A stretch of 64,000 bases of DNA from Pseudomonas sp. (GCF_017744435.1 NZ_JAGIBG010000003.1:124001-188000); one strand, 5' to 3'. Numbered from the stretch's first letter, positions 1-9,185 are shown. Notes: generated by a model not told the origin, from the letters alone. Numbers and translations: made by a program.

Positions 1-1537
1 GCGACGGATTCGCCAAGCCTGGCAACGCAGGGGCCGCGACCAGCATGGTGGTTATCAACTGCACATCAACGGCTGGCGGGTGGGCGCGCTGCCCAGGCTT
101 CCGGAACGAGTCGATTTCAGTCACGTCACGCACTTGAGCTTGAATCACATGAGCCTGCTGCGCATCGAAGACAGCTTCCTGCAGCGCTTTACTGGCGTGC
201 AGCACCTTGATTTGCAAGACAACGTGTTGAGCGCCTTGCCCAATGGCCTTGAGCGATTGCCTGAACTCAGGGAGCTGCAGCTGGGGCATAACCACATCTT
301 GCTGACGCTCGGCGATGCCAGGCGAGTCAACACCCTGCAGCGCCTGCACACGCTTGGCCTGAACGGCAACCTGCTTAGCCGGGCGCCAGAGGTCAGTGCG
401 TTGTGGCGCTTGCGCAACGTGCATCTGCGCGCAACGGGTTTGCGCGAGTTGCCGCAAGCACTGCTGGCATCACCCTCGGTGACGTTTATCGACCTACGGG
501 AAAACCACATCAGCGAAGTGTCGGATGCTGCGCTCGAACTGCTGCGCCATGATCCGCGACGGGTGTACCTGCACGACAACCCGTTGTCGGGGCAAGCTGT
601 CCGGCGAATCCGGGCCTTGCTGGAAGACGTGGAAAGCGACCTGCTGCCGGTGCGCGGGCATGAGCACGGCCTGGAAGATGAACGCCTGCGCTGGCTCGAG
701 GGAGTGGACCGGGCAGAGCAGCCCCGGCGCCTGGCGCAATGGGACCGGCTGGCGGCCGAGGGCGGGGCGCAGGACCTGTTCCGTTTCTTTGCGGACTTTT
801 CCCGCTCGCGTGACTTCACCCGCCAGCCGCGGGAAATGTGTCGCAGGGCATGGGCGGTGATGGAAGCCTGCGAACTGAACAGCGAAGTCCGCGAGGCCGT
901 GTTTCAGCAAGCGGCCGGGCCGCGCAGCTGCGCCGATCAGATGTTGCTGATCTTCAGCGCCCTGGAAGTGAGGACGCTGGCTGCGCAGCGTACGGCAGGG
1001 CTGGAAGGTGAGTACGCGATGCGCCCGCTGTTGCGTCTGGGGCGCGAGCTGTTCCGCCTGGACCAGGTCGACCTCATTGCATCGCGGCATATCCAGCAGA
1101 TGCGAGAAGGTGATCCTTACCTGCCGGTGGATGATGTCGAGGTGCACCTGGCTTATCGGGTTGGCCTGGCCAATAGCCTGGCGTTACCCGGGCAACCTTC
1201 GCAGATGAACTATGCGACGGTCAGTGGCGTGCACAGCACCGACCTTGAGGTTGCCGAGCATGAAGTCTGGCGCGCGGAGACGCGTGATGCGCTCAGCCGA
1301 TCGCTGGCAGAGCGGGATTTCTGGCAAGGCTACCTGCGCAGGTTGCATGCCGAATGGTTCGAGAACATGGACGAGCCGTTTCATGCGCGCCTGGATGCCT
1401 TGTACGAGCAGCGCCAGCACATGAGCGACCAGGACTATCGCGCTGCCGTCGAGGTCGTGCAGGACGAGCGGATGCTGGCGGAGCGGGCGCTGGTGCTGCA
1501 GCTGACCCGGAAGGCCTATGATCGGCACCCGAGCTGA
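1..1537 (+). CDS. LRR protein with C-terminal NEL E3 ubiquitin ligase domain (5' truncated)
   Basis: The reading frame is open to the left edge of the window (frame starting at base 2), so the N-terminus lies outside; the GTG at 80 is probably not the true start. The visible part begins with leucine-rich repeats of the LxxLxLxxN type (about bases 110-600) and then a helical C-terminal domain of the NEL family (IpaH/SspH class), in which a cysteine attacks ubiquitin-loaded E2. The CxD catalytic motif reads SCADQ, with Cys codon 929-931. The segment ERLRW...DLFRFF before it matches the equivalent part of the intact paralogue at 36.8-41.3 kb. Large Pseudomonas proteins of this type normally carry an N-terminal dermonecrotic-toxin-like domain, expected upstream of the window. 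The target and delivery route are unknown. Confidence 0.85.
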   Translation, partial: RRIRQAWQRRGRDQHGGYQLHINGWRVGALPRLPERVDFSHVTHLSLNHMSLLRIEDSFLQRFTGVQHLDLQDNVLSALPNGLERLPELRELQLGHNHILLTLGDARRVNTLQRLHTLGLNGNLLSRAPEVSALWRLRNVHLRATGLRELPQALLASPSVTFIDLRENHISEVSDAALELLRHDPRRVYLHDNPLSGQAVRRIRALLEDVESDLLPVRGHEHGLEDERLRWLEGVDRAEQPRRLAQWDRLAAEGGAQDLFRFFADFSRSRDFTRQPREMCRRAWAVMEACELNSEVREAVFQQAAGPRSCADQMLLIFSALEVRTLAAQRTAGLEGEYAMRPLLRLGRELFRLDQVDLIASRHIQQMREGDPYLPVDDVEVHLAYRVGLANSLALPGQPSQMNYATVSGVHSTDLEVAEHEVWRAETRDALSRSLAERDFWQGYLRRLHAEWFENMDEPFHARLDALYEQRQHMSDQDYRAAVEVVQDERMLAERALVLQLTRKAYDRHPS

Positions 1538-1551
1538 ATGGCTGCTGGGAG

Positions 1552-2358
1552 CTATTTGAAGAACTGGCTCGGCGTGATGCCGAACTGGCGCTTGAACATG
1601 CTGGCAAAGGCGCTCGGGCTATCATAGCCCAGCGTGCCCGCCACATCGATGATGCGCTCGCCCAGGGCGATGCGCTCCAATGCCTGCATCAGCCGCGCCT
1701 GCTGGCGCCACTGGCCGAAGGTCATGCCGGTTTCCTTGCGGAACAGGCGCTGGATGGTCTTCTCGTCGATGCCCAGGTGGGCGCCCCAGTCGGCCACTGT
1801 CGAGGTGTCGTGGGGCCGCTCGTGCAGGGCCGAGCAGATGGCTCGCAGGCGTTTGTCGCTGGGGTGCAGCAGTTTCAGCGGCAGGGTCGGCAGCACGCAG
1901 ATTTCGTCGAGGATCAGGCGCATGATCCGCGCCTCTCGCGAGTCCTCGACAAATGGCCCGGCAAAGTCTACCGAGGCCTTGATCAGTTCACTGAGCAGCG
2001 GCGAGATGCTGATGGCCTTGCTTTCCAGCGGCAGCCCGCACGCCGCATCGGGGCGCACGAACACGCTGCGCATCTTCACGTCACCGACGCAGCGAATGGC
2101 ATGCACCTGCCCGCAAGGCATCCAGATGCCGCGGCTGGGTGGCACGGTCCAGCGCTCGGCCTCGGACTCGACCAGCATCAGGCCTTTGATGGCGTAGATC
2201 AGCTGGTGCTTGGCATGCGAGTGGGGGGCGATGTGCCAGTCCGATGGGTAGTCGGTTGCCCGGCTACCCACCTCCCAGGTCCAATCATCGACCTCCATCA
2301 GCAGTTCGTGCTGGGGTTTGACCATGATGCTCTCGTCCAGTCCAACAGGCGCGGCCAT
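1552..2358 (-). CDS. AraC-family transcriptional regulator
   Basis: A 268-aa regulator with an N-terminal cupin-like sensing domain (HSHAKHQLIY near residue 50, typical of the RmlC-like fold) and a C-terminal double helix-turn-helix (GIDEKTIQRLFRKETG, then the second HTH ending GYDSPSAFASMFKRQFG). It starts 2 bp after the stop of the upstream exporter gene on the same strand, so the two are probably co-transcribed and the regulator may control the exporter. The ATG at 2358 has no clear ribosome binding site; the ATG at 2325 is preceded by a purine-rich GAGAG and is a good alternative. The inducer is not evident. Confidence 0.85.
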   Translation of the reverse strand: MAAPVGLDESIMVKPQHELLMEVDDWTWEVGSRATDYPSDWHIAPHSHAKHQLIYAIKGLMLVESEAERWTVPPSRGIWMPCGQVHAIRCVGDVKMRSVFVRPDAACGLPLESKAISISPLLSELIKASVDFAGPFVEDSREARIMRLILDEICVLPTLPLKLLHPSDKRLRAICSALHERPHDTSTVADWGAHLGIDEKTIQRLFRKETGMTFGQWRQQARLMQALERIALGERIIDVAGTLGYDSPSAFASMFKRQFGITPSQFFK

Positions 2359-2359
2359 C

Positions 2360-3595
2360 TTAGCAGCAGCGGGTAGGCCTCGCCTTCGAACGGGTTGCCG
2401 GCAGCAGTGCGGTGGCCAGGCCCAGCAGCGGCAGGAACGAGATCACCTGGTACACCCACTCGATGCCATGCAGGTCGGCCAGCTCGCCAAGGCCCGCAGC
2501 ACCTATTCCGCTGATGCCGAACATCAGGCCGAACATCACCCCCGACACCATGCCGACGCGGCCAGGCACGGCTTCCTGGGTGTACACCACCAGTGCGGCG
2601 AAGGCCGACGACATCACCAGGCCGATGGCCACCGCCAGCACCGCAGTCCAGGCCAGGTTGGCGTACGGCAGGGCGAGAGCGAACGGGGCCACGCCGAGGA
2701 ACGAGATCCAGATCACCGCCTTGCGCCCGATACGGTCACCGACCGGCCCGCCGGCAAAGGTGCCCAGGGCCACGGCGGCGAGGAACACGAACAGGTACAG
2801 TTGGCTTTGCTGCACGCTCAGGCCGAAGTGCTCGATCAGGTAGAAGGTGAAGTAGTTGGTGAACGACGCGATGTAGACGAACTTGGCGAACATCAGCACG
2901 GCAATCACGCCCACGGCGCGCCACATGGCACCTTTCGAAAGCCCGGGCGCCTGTTGCCCGGCCAGGCCCTTGAGCTGGGTCTGGCCGTGGCGGATGGTCC
3001 AGCCGGTGACGCGCAGCAACACGAAGATGGCCAGGCCTGCCGCCAGCATGAACCAGGCGATGGCGGGCTGGCCATGGGGAATGACGATGGCGGCGGTCAG
3101 CAGCGGGCCGATCGCCGAGCCGGTGTTGCCGCCGACCTGGAAGGTCGACTGCGCGGTGCCGAAGCGCCCGCCGGAGGCCATGCGCGCGACCCGAGAAGCT
3201 TCGGGGTGGAAGGTCGCCGAACCGATACCCACCACGGCAGCGGCGAACAGCAGCATCTCGTAGCTGTTGGCGAAGGCGAGCAGGGCGATGCCGACCAGGG
3301 TGAACAGCATGCCGGTGGGCAGCAGGTAAGGCATGGGGCGCTTGTCGGTGTACATGCCGACCCAGGGCTGCAGCAGCGAGGCGGTGACCTGGTAGATCAG
3401 GGCGATCCAGCCGATCTGGGCGAAACTCAGCGAGAAGTCGCTCTTGAGCATCGGGTAGATCGACGGCAGCACGGCCTGGATCAGGTCGTTGAGCAAGTGG
3501 GCGAAGGCGGCGGCACCGACGATGCGGACCAAAAAGCCCTGGGGTTGGTCGGCGGCTGTGGCGGCTGGGGCCAAGGAAGCGGCAGGAGTCGTCAT
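2360..3595 (-). CDS. fsr: Fsr-type MFS efflux transporter (fosmidomycin resistance family)
   Basis: A 12-helix inner-membrane major facilitator. The sequence closely follows E. coli Fsr as I recall it: FAHLLNDLIQAVLPSIYP in helix 1, FHPEASRVARMASGGR after helix 4 and GGPVGDRIGRKAVIW in the central loop. Fsr-type proteins export fosmidomycin and related compounds by proton antiport. The start was set at the ATG at 3595 (411 aa), directly before MTTPAASLAP; the longer frame to 3670 adds a non-conserved leader. It precedes the AraC gene by 2 bp. An inverted repeat at 3625-3662 lies just upstream and may separate it from the alcohol dehydrogenase gene. Confidence 0.85.
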   Translation of the reverse strand: MTTPAASLAPAATAADQPQGFLVRIVGAAAFAHLLNDLIQAVLPSIYPMLKSDFSLSFAQIGWIALIYQVTASLLQPWVGMYTDKRPMPYLLPTGMLFTLVGIALLAFANSYEMLLFAAAVVGIGSATFHPEASRVARMASGGRFGTAQSTFQVGGNTGSAIGPLLTAAIVIPHGQPAIAWFMLAAGLAIFVLLRVTGWTIRHGQTQLKGLAGQQAPGLSKGAMWRAVGVIAVLMFAKFVYIASFTNYFTFYLIEHFGLSVQQSQLYLFVFLAAVALGTFAGGPVGDRIGRKAVIWISFLGVAPFALALPYANLAWTAVLAVAIGLVMSSAFAALVVYTQEAVPGRVGMVSGVMFGLMFGISGIGAAGLGELADLHGIEWVYQVISFLPLLGLATALLPATRSKARPTRCC

Positions 3596-3624
3596 GGGCG
3601 AGGCTCTTTTTCGAGTGGTGGCAA

Positions 3625-3662
3625 GGCATTGCCCGACGGAGGTTATCCAGCCGGGCAATGCC
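3625..3662 (-). terminator. 11-bp inverted repeat between ADH and fsr
   Basis: GGCATTGCCCG and its exact reverse complement CGGGCAATGCC are separated by 16 nt, downstream of the alcohol dehydrogenase and upstream of fsr (both leftward). There is no good run of T after the stem, so it may be an attenuator or mRNA-stabilising hairpin rather than a strong terminator. Confidence 0.45.
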
Positions 3663-3704
3663 TGTCTCACGCCGAACAGGCACTCACTGTCGCGATTCGG
3701 ACAT

Positions 3705-4754
3705 TCAGTCGGCCAGGGTGGCGTTGTCGATCACGAAGCGGTACTTCACATCGCCCTTGAGCATGCGCTCGTAGCTGTGGTTGATCTGGTCGGCGCGGAT
3801 CAGCTCGATTTCGGCGACGATCCCATGCTCGGCACAGAAGTCGAGCATTTCCTGGGTTTCGGCGATGCCGCCGATCATCGACCCGGCAATCGCCCGGCGC
3901 TTCATGATCAGGTTGAACACGTTCGGCGAGGGGTGCGCCGTGGCGGGCGCGCCGACCAGGCCGAGGGTGCCGTCGCGTTTGAGCAGGACAAGGAAGGCAT
4001 CCAGTTCGTGGGGCGCTGCCACGGTGTTGAGGATGAAGTCGAACGACAGCTGGTGCCTTGCCATCGCCTCGGCATCGCGTGATACCACGACTTCATCGGC
4101 GCCCAGCGCCAATGCCGCTTCGCGCTTGGACTCGGAGGTGGTGAAGGCGACCACGTGCGCGCCCATGGCATGGGCCAGCTTGATCCCCATGTGGCCAAGC
4201 CCGCCGATGCCGACCACGCCGACTTTCTTGCCCGGCCCGGCGCCCCAGTGGCGCAGGGGCGAATAGGTGGTGATGCCGGCGCACAGCAGTGGGGCCACCG
4301 CCGCCAGCTGGGCTTGCGGATGGCGCACGCGCAGGACGTAACGCTGGTGTACCACGATCTGCTGCGAGTAGCCGCCGAGGGTCCAGCCCGGTTCGTCTGG
4401 CGTGGGGAAGTTGTAGGTGCCGATCATGCCGTTGCAGTAGTTCTCAAGGCCTGCGTCGCAGTCGGCGCAGTGCTTGCAGCTGTCGACAATGCAGCCCACG
4501 CCGACCAGGTCGCCGGGCTTGAAGCCGAAGACCTGGGCGCCGACGGCCGTGACCCGGCCAACGATTTCGTGGCCTGGAACGCAGGGGAACTGGGTGCCCT
4601 CCCACTCGGAGCGCACCTGGTGCAGGTCGGAATGGCAGATACCGCAGTAGTCGATGGCGATCTGCACATCCTCGGCACCTGGGGCGCGGCGGGTGATGCG
4701 GATGGGTTCAAGGGGCTGGTCGCTGGCGTGGGCACCATAGGCAATCACGTGCAT
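3705..4754 (-). CDS. Zinc-dependent NAD(P)-linked alcohol dehydrogenase (YahK/CAD type)
   Basis: A 349-aa cytoplasmic medium-chain dehydrogenase. Catalytic zinc ligands are visible in CGICHSDLH and PGHEIVG, and the four-cysteine structural zinc lobe in CKHCADCDAGLENYC. The Rossmann fold follows (GIGGLGHMGIKLAHAMGA). The TTSESKR stretch after the first beta strand of the nucleotide fold favours NADPH, as in the cinnamyl-alcohol-dehydrogenase/YahK branch, whose members reduce a broad range of aldehydes. The ATG at 4754 has GAGGA upstream. No neighbour suggests a specific substrate, so a general aldehyde-detoxifying role is an inference. Confidence 0.9.
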   Translation of the reverse strand: MHVIAYGAHASDQPLEPIRITRRAPGAEDVQIAIDYCGICHSDLHQVRSEWEGTQFPCVPGHEIVGRVTAVGAQVFGFKPGDLVGVGCIVDSCKHCADCDAGLENYCNGMIGTYNFPTPDEPGWTLGGYSQQIVVHQRYVLRVRHPQAQLAAVAPLLCAGITTYSPLRHWGAGPGKKVGVVGIGGLGHMGIKLAHAMGAHVVAFTTSESKREAALALGADEVVVSRDAEAMARHQLSFDFILNTVAAPHELDAFLVLLKRDGTLGLVGAPATAHPSPNVFNLIMKRRAIAGSMIGGIAETQEMLDFCAEHGIVAEIELIRADQINHSYERMLKGDVKYRFVIDNATLAD

Positions 4755-4857
4755 GGGAGAGTCCTCGTGTGCGGGGGCAGGGTGTGCAGCATGTCCGACC
4801 GCTTCCGCTCAGGGGTAACTCGATCCGGCCGACGGATTGCCTGATTCTGCAGTTGCC

Positions 4858-4902
4858 TGTACCGGCCTCTTCGCGCCGAACCGCCGCGAAGAGGCCGGTA
4901 CA
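4858..4902. repeat. REP-like perfect inverted repeat nested in a longer palindrome
   Basis: Two 18-bp arms (4858-4875 and 4885-4902) are perfect reverse complements with a 9-nt loop. They contain the CCGGCCTCTTCGCG core of the P. putida REP family. An outer imperfect repeat (GATTGCCTGATT at 4835-4846 with its partner at 4912-4927) flanks it, giving a stem of nearly 100 bp overall. It fills the divergent gap between the dehydrogenase and DUF3303 genes. Confidence 0.85.
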
Positions 4903-5034
4903 GATTCCGATAATCAGTCAGGCAATCGGTTGTTCATCCTGCTATGCCTAAACATGGCGCATTCACCCGCCCCAGGCCCCGGCGCCCCCGGGGCGGGTGT
5001 CTGGCACAGGTGCCGAGCAACTGGGAGGTGCCAT

Positions 5035-5322
5035 ATGCTTTTCATCATTCAATGGAGCATTGCCCCGGAAAACCGCAACGCCGTCATGGCCCGCTTCGCC
5101 GAGACCGGCGGCAAGCCGCCCGCCGAGCTCAAGGTCCATGGCCGTTGGCATGCGGTAGGCGAGCTGCAGGGTTTTGCCGTGGTCGAAAGCAATGACCTGC
5201 AGCCGGTATTGCACTGGACGATGGACTGGAGTGACCTGGCGCACATGCAGGTCAGCCCGGCGATGACCGATACAGAGCTGGCTCCGATACTGGTGGCCGC
5301 AGTGAGCAAGATGACCCGCTGA
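5035..5322 (+). CDS. DUF3303 family protein
   Basis: A 95-aa cytoplasmic protein starting MLFIIQWSI, with the compact dimeric alpha/beta-barrel look of DUF3303 proteins. It has no signal peptide or membrane segment. The ATG at 5035 was chosen because GGGAGGTG lies 5-10 nt before it and the upstream extension of the frame is REP-derived. The function of the family is unknown. It converges on the small gene at 5332-5568, with only 9 bp between the stops. Confidence 0.8.
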   Translation: MLFIIQWSIAPENRNAVMARFAETGGKPPAELKVHGRWHAVGELQGFAVVESNDLQPVLHWTMDWSDLAHMQVSPAMTDTELAPILVAAVSKMTR

Positions 5323-5331
5323 GCAACGTCA

Positions 5332-5568
5332 TCAGGATGGCTGGGGTGTTGTGCCTTCCCTGGCCATCCACTTCAACAGCGTAGCGATCGGTACGCGGCG
5401 ATGCACCTCGTGACGCTGGGCATCGCCACCGTTGCCGTAACGTTCCCGATAACGGCTGACAATCAGCTCGCGCCCATCCTCCGAGACGCGGGCTTCGAGC
5501 TCGTGCAACAGCACCGGTTGCTCGGTCCCGCACTCCACGCGGCGGAACAGTGACACCGCATCATTCAC
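5332..5568 (-). CDS. Small conserved hypothetical protein overlapping mlaA
   Basis: A 78-aa charged soluble protein with no recognisable domain, starting MNDAVSLFRR. Its ATG at 5568 overlaps the last 8 bp of the MlaA-family gene, which suggests translational coupling and a linked role. No signal peptide was seen. I do not recognise a family. Confidence 0.65.
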   Translation of the reverse strand: MNDAVSLFRRVECGTEQPVLLHELEARVSEDGRELIVSRYRERYGNGGDAQRHEVHRRVPIATLLKWMAREGTTPQPS

Positions 5569-6340
5569 CGGCAGGCCCTCCCTGGCACTGGCCCGGGCGC
5601 TTGCCGGGCGCGCCGAGCTGGCCCTCGACCACCCGGTTGGCGCGCTGTTGCGCGGTGAAATCGCGCACGGCCTGGTAGTAATCCGGCTGAGTGCGCAGTT
5701 TGTCGGTCACCGGTAACGCCTGCGCCCGGCCATCCACCATGCCGCCGGCCAGGGCCACGGTGCCCAGGGTTTCGACCGTATCGCTGTTGTCGCCGAACGG
5801 GTCCAGTGCCAGGCCCAGTACTCGGCCAGTCGCATCGCGCAGGTTGTGCGAGCCCAGCAGCGGCAACTCGACGATCGGGCCATCGGCGATGTTCCACACG
5901 CCGAAGGTCTGGCCGAAGTCCGACTCATGGCGGGCTAGCCCCATCTTGCCGGACACATCGATCAGGCCGGCCACGCCAAGGGTGGTGTTGAAGATGAAGC
6001 GGCTCAGGCTGGTCATCGCCCGCTCGCCGTTGCCTTGCAGCAGGTCGTTGACGAACACCTTTGGCTCACCGAAGTTGGCGGCAAAGTTGTGTACGCCTTG
6101 CTGGGCGAAGTTCGGCAAGGCGGTATAGCCGCGGGCGACCGGCGCCAGCACGTAGTCGTCGGCGCTGCGGTTGAAGGCGAACACGGCGCGGTTGGCAGGT
6201 TCGGCCGGGTCGCTGAGTTGGTAGGCGACCGGTCCGCAGGCAGTGGCCGGCGGGCGCTGGCTGCAGCCGCTGGCGGCGAGCAGGGACAAGGCCAGGACCG
6301 TGTTGCGGGCAGATAACCAGGCAGCGGAAGGGGTAGGCAT
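5561..6340 (-). CDS. mlaA: MlaA/VacJ-family outer-membrane lipoprotein
   Basis: The translated product (259 aa) begins with a lipoprotein signal ending in the lipobox LAASGC. It carries the family's N-terminal signature LSDPAEPANRAVFAFNRSAD and the downstream FIFNTTLGVAGLIDVSGKMG. MlaA proteins sit in the outer membrane and return mislocalised phospholipid to the periplasmic MlaC carrier. The start at 6340 has AGGA upstream and gives a normal signal peptide; the longer frame to 6478 lacks one. No mlaBCDEF genes are nearby, so this is a solitary copy and probably a second paralogue. The C-terminus ends in a Pro/Gly/Gln-rich tail. Confidence 0.88.
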   Translation of the reverse strand: MPTPSAAWLSARNTVLALSLLAASGCSQRPPATACGPVAYQLSDPAEPANRAVFAFNRSADDYVLAPVARGYTALPNFAQQGVHNFAANFGEPKVFVNDLLQGNGERAMTSLSRFIFNTTLGVAGLIDVSGKMGLARHESDFGQTFGVWNIADGPIVELPLLGSHNLRDATGRVLGLALDPFGDNSDTVETLGTVALAGGMVDGRAQALPVTDKLRTQPDYYQAVRDFTAQQRANRVVEGQLGAPGKRPGQCQGGPAGE

Positions 6341-6483
6341 GGGCACATTCCTGTGAAGAAGTGGCGCCGATGCTGCGGGGGATTGATTGCCTGGGAATGT
6401 CCGGATTATCTCGTGCCTGACACTTTGTTTCCGGGTTGAAATATATGACGGCAACCCGGTGATGGCCTTACAGTACACGGTAA

Positions 6484-7218
6484 TTGCCTTTGTTTTCGGT
6501 GCCTGTTTTGAGCCATTTGCTGATTGTCGACGATGATGTCGAAGTACTCGATCTGCTGCAGAAGTTTCTCCGCCAGCATGGCTACGAGGTCGATGTGGCC
6601 CGCGATGGCAAAGGGCTTTGGCAAGCCTTGGAGCGGCGGGTGCCGGACCTGGTCATTCTCGACGTGATGCTGCCGGGCGACAGTGGCCTGGTGCTTTGCC
6701 AACGACTGCGTGCCGAGCACAAGGTAGCGGTGATCATGCTCACGGCCATGGCCGAGCTGAGCGATCGCGTGGTCGGCCTGGAACTGGGCGCCGACGATTA
6801 CCTGACCAAGCCATTCGCTGCCCGCGAACTGCTGGCGCGGGTGCGGGCGGTGTTGCGCCGGGCAGGCGAAGCAGCGGACGGCGCGGCTGACAACCCGCGC
6901 ACGCTGCTGGAGTTTTCCGGCTGGCAACTGGATGTGGTGCGGCGTGAGCTGCGTTCGCCGGAGCAGGTGATGATCCCGCTTTCCAACGGTGAATTCGAGC
7001 TGCTGCTGGTGTTCGCCGAGCATCCCCGGCGAGTGCTCAGCCGCCAGCAGTTGCTCGATCTGGCCCGAGGGGAGTCCTATGAGGCCTATGACCGCAGCAT
7101 CGACGTGCAGGTCAGTCGGCTGCGGCGCAAGCTGGAGAGCGAAGCGGGCACCGAACCGCTGATCCGCACTCTGCGCAATGTCGGTTACCTGTTCACTGCC
7201 ACCGTGGTCCGGCGATGA
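6484..7218 (+). CDS. OmpR-family response regulator
   Basis: A 244-aa regulator with a receiver domain (acidic pocket VDDD, phospho-acceptor Asp60 in VILDVMLPGD, conserved Lys in YLTKPF) and a winged-helix DNA-binding domain ending RTLRNVGYLF. The first codon is uncertain because the frame opens with non-ATG codons: TTG at 6484, GTG at 6499 or TTG at 6508, the last directly before SHLLIVDD. The stop overlaps the ATG of the kinase gene (ATGA), so the pair is translationally coupled. It is divergent from mlaA, a candidate target. Confidence 0.9.
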   Translation: MPLFSVPVLSHLLIVDDDVEVLDLLQKFLRQHGYEVDVARDGKGLWQALERRVPDLVILDVMLPGDSGLVLCQRLRAEHKVAVIMLTAMAELSDRVVGLELGADDYLTKPFAARELLARVRAVLRRAGEAADGAADNPRTLLEFSGWQLDVVRRELRSPEQVMIPLSNGEFELLLVFAEHPRRVLSRQQLLDLARGESYEAYDRSIDVQVSRLRRKLESEAGTEPLIRTLRNVGYLFTATVVRR

Positions 7219-8570
7219 GCCTGTTGGCCAAGCTGCGCAAGGCCCTGCCGCGGCCACGCATCACCATCGCCCGCTGGATTGCCCTGACCACCCTGACGGC
7301 GATGTTCATCCTGCTGCTGCTCAAAGGACTGTTCAGCCTGTTGCTGAGCGTGTGGGCGCAGCCACCGTTGCTGGAAAGCGGGGTGATCGAGAAGGTCGCC
7401 ACCGTCACCCGCATCCTGGATTCCGCGCCCGTGGCGCAGCGCGCCAGCATTGCCAGCGCGGCTGGGGATGGCTCTTACTCCGTGCAGTGGCTGCGCAGCC
7501 ATGACCAAGCCGGTGTGCCTGAGCTGGTCGATGCCGAGTTTCGCAAGGGCACGCCAACCCTGCGTGCCTTGTTGAAGCGGCCTGATGCGCGGATCCAGGC
7601 CTTCGAGCCGTCCGACCTGCTGGAGTACGAACCGGCGCGCGGCTACGCGCTGATGATCGAATTGAGTGACAAGAGCTGGGTGCTGTACCGCGCCACGGAC
7701 CGCAGCTGGGGCCTGGACGAACTGCCACGCAACCTGATCATCCTTACCTTGATGCTGCTTTCCAGCCTGGTGGTCGCGCTGTTCGCCACACGCTATCTGG
7801 CCCGTCCGCTGGAACGCTTCGCCGAAGGTGCTCGGCGATTTGGCAAGGATTTCAATGCCCCGCCGATCCCGGTGGTCGGCCCCCATGACCTGCGCCAGGC
7901 CATTCTCGCCTTCAATGCCACCCAGGCGCAGCTCAAGCACTTCGTGAATGATCGCACGCAGATGCTGGCGGCGATTTCCCACGACCTGCGCGCGCCATTG
8001 ACGCGCATGCGCCTGCGCGGCGAGTTCATCGAGGACGCTGAACTGCAAGCCAAGCTGTTCAAGGATGTCGATGAAATGCAGGCGATGGTGGATGCCGCAC
8101 TGGAGTTCTTCCGCGACGATGCGCGGCTTGAGCAGACCACGGCGTTCGACCTGGCCGAGATGCTGCAAACGGTGGTGGACGACTTCAAGGACGCCGGTAT
8201 CAAGGTTGCCCTCGATGCGCCGCGGCGCTGCGTCTACGTCGGGCGGCCGGTGGGCATCAAGCGGGTACTGGTGAACCTGGTCGATAACGCCGTCAAGTAT
8301 GGCCTGGCGCCTGAGATGCGGCTGGTGGTCACTGCCGAGCAACTGGAAATCACCGTGCTGGATCGCGGGCCGGGCATCGCGCCTGAATTGCAGGAGAGTG
8401 TGTTCGCGCCCTTTTTCCGCATCGAGGGTTCGCGCAATCGCGACACCGGTGGTGTCGGGCTCGGCTTGCCGGCGGTGCGCGCGATCGTGTTGGAGCAAGG
8501 CGGCAGCGTGACCCTGGCCAATCGCCTGGGGGGCGGGCTGGAGGTCAAGGTCAGCTTGCCCGTGGGCTGA
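7215..8570 (+). CDS. Sensor histidine kinase (EnvZ-like)
   Basis: A 451-aa inner-membrane kinase. A first transmembrane helix (about residues 25-50) is followed by a periplasmic segment, a second helix (about 173-195), a HAMP-like linker, the dimerisation domain with phospho-acceptor His256 in AAISHDLRAP, and an ATPase domain with N box LVNLVDNAVKYG and G boxes DRGPGIAPE and GVGLGLPAV. It overlaps the response regulator by 4 bp. The periplasmic domain gives no clue to the signal. Confidence 0.92.
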   Translation: MSLLAKLRKALPRPRITIARWIALTTLTAMFILLLLKGLFSLLLSVWAQPPLLESGVIEKVATVTRILDSAPVAQRASIASAAGDGSYSVQWLRSHDQAGVPELVDAEFRKGTPTLRALLKRPDARIQAFEPSDLLEYEPARGYALMIELSDKSWVLYRATDRSWGLDELPRNLIILTLMLLSSLVVALFATRYLARPLERFAEGARRFGKDFNAPPIPVVGPHDLRQAILAFNATQAQLKHFVNDRTQMLAAISHDLRAPLTRMRLRGEFIEDAELQAKLFKDVDEMQAMVDAALEFFRDDARLEQTTAFDLAEMLQTVVDDFKDAGIKVALDAPRRCVYVGRPVGIKRVLVNLVDNAVKYGLAPEMRLVVTAEQLEITVLDRGPGIAPELQESVFAPFFRIEGSRNRDTGGVGLGLPAVRAIVLEQGGSVTLANRLGGGLEVKVSLPVG

Positions 8571-9035
8571 TCAGAGCCCCAGGTCGCTCAAGCCCGGATG
8601 ATCATCCGGGCGCCGGCCCAGCGGCCAATGGAACTTGCGCTCCGCTTCGCTGATAGGGTGTTCATTGATGCTGGAAAAGCGGTTTTGCATCAGGCCATCT
8701 TCGGCGAATTCCCAGTTCTCGTTGCCATAGGCACGGAACCACTGGCCGCTGTCGTCGTGGTATTCGTAGGCATAGCGCACGGCGATGCGGTTACCGGTGA
8801 AGGCCCACAGCTCTTTGATCAGGCGGTATTCCAGTTCGTGGTTCCACTTGCGGGTCAGAAACGCTTCGACCTCGGCGCGGCCACGGGGGAATTCGACGCG
8901 GTTGCGCCAGGCGGTATCGACGGTGTAGGCCAGTGCCACTTTGGCAGCGTCGCGGCTGTTCCAGCCGTCTTCGGCGAGGCGGACCTTCTGGATGGCGGTT
9001 TCACGGGTGAACGGGGGCAGTGGAGGGCGGGACAT
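8571..9035 (-). CDS. DUF1348 / NTF2-like family protein
   Basis: A 154-aa soluble protein with the SnoaL/NTF2-like fold pattern of the DUF1348 family: [17 protein letters not shown] near the start, then [11 protein letters not shown] and the central [19 protein letters not shown]. The start at 9035 is preceded by GAGGAG; the frame upstream to 9158 is not conserved-looking. Its stop abuts that of the convergent kinase gene. The substrate, if any, is unknown. Confidence 0.85.
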   Translation of the reverse strand: MSRPPLPPFTRETAIQKVRLAEDGWNSRDAAKVALAYTVDTAWRNRVEFPRGRAEVEAFLTRKWNHELEYRLIKELWAFTGNRIAVRYAYEYHDDSGQWFRAYGNENWEFAEDGLMQNRFSSINEHPISEAERKFHWPLGRRPDDHPGLSDLGL

Positions 9036-9185
9036 CGGGTGGCTCCTCGGGAGTGGTTGGCAGGGAGTAGCGTAGTACTCGCTGGCTTGGCCGAGAATCC
9101 GTGCGGTTGGCATTTCATTGTTGCGCTTGGTGGAATAGTGGTCGGCGCTCGACCACATAGGCGACGCTAGCCTGAAGTCAGTCCC

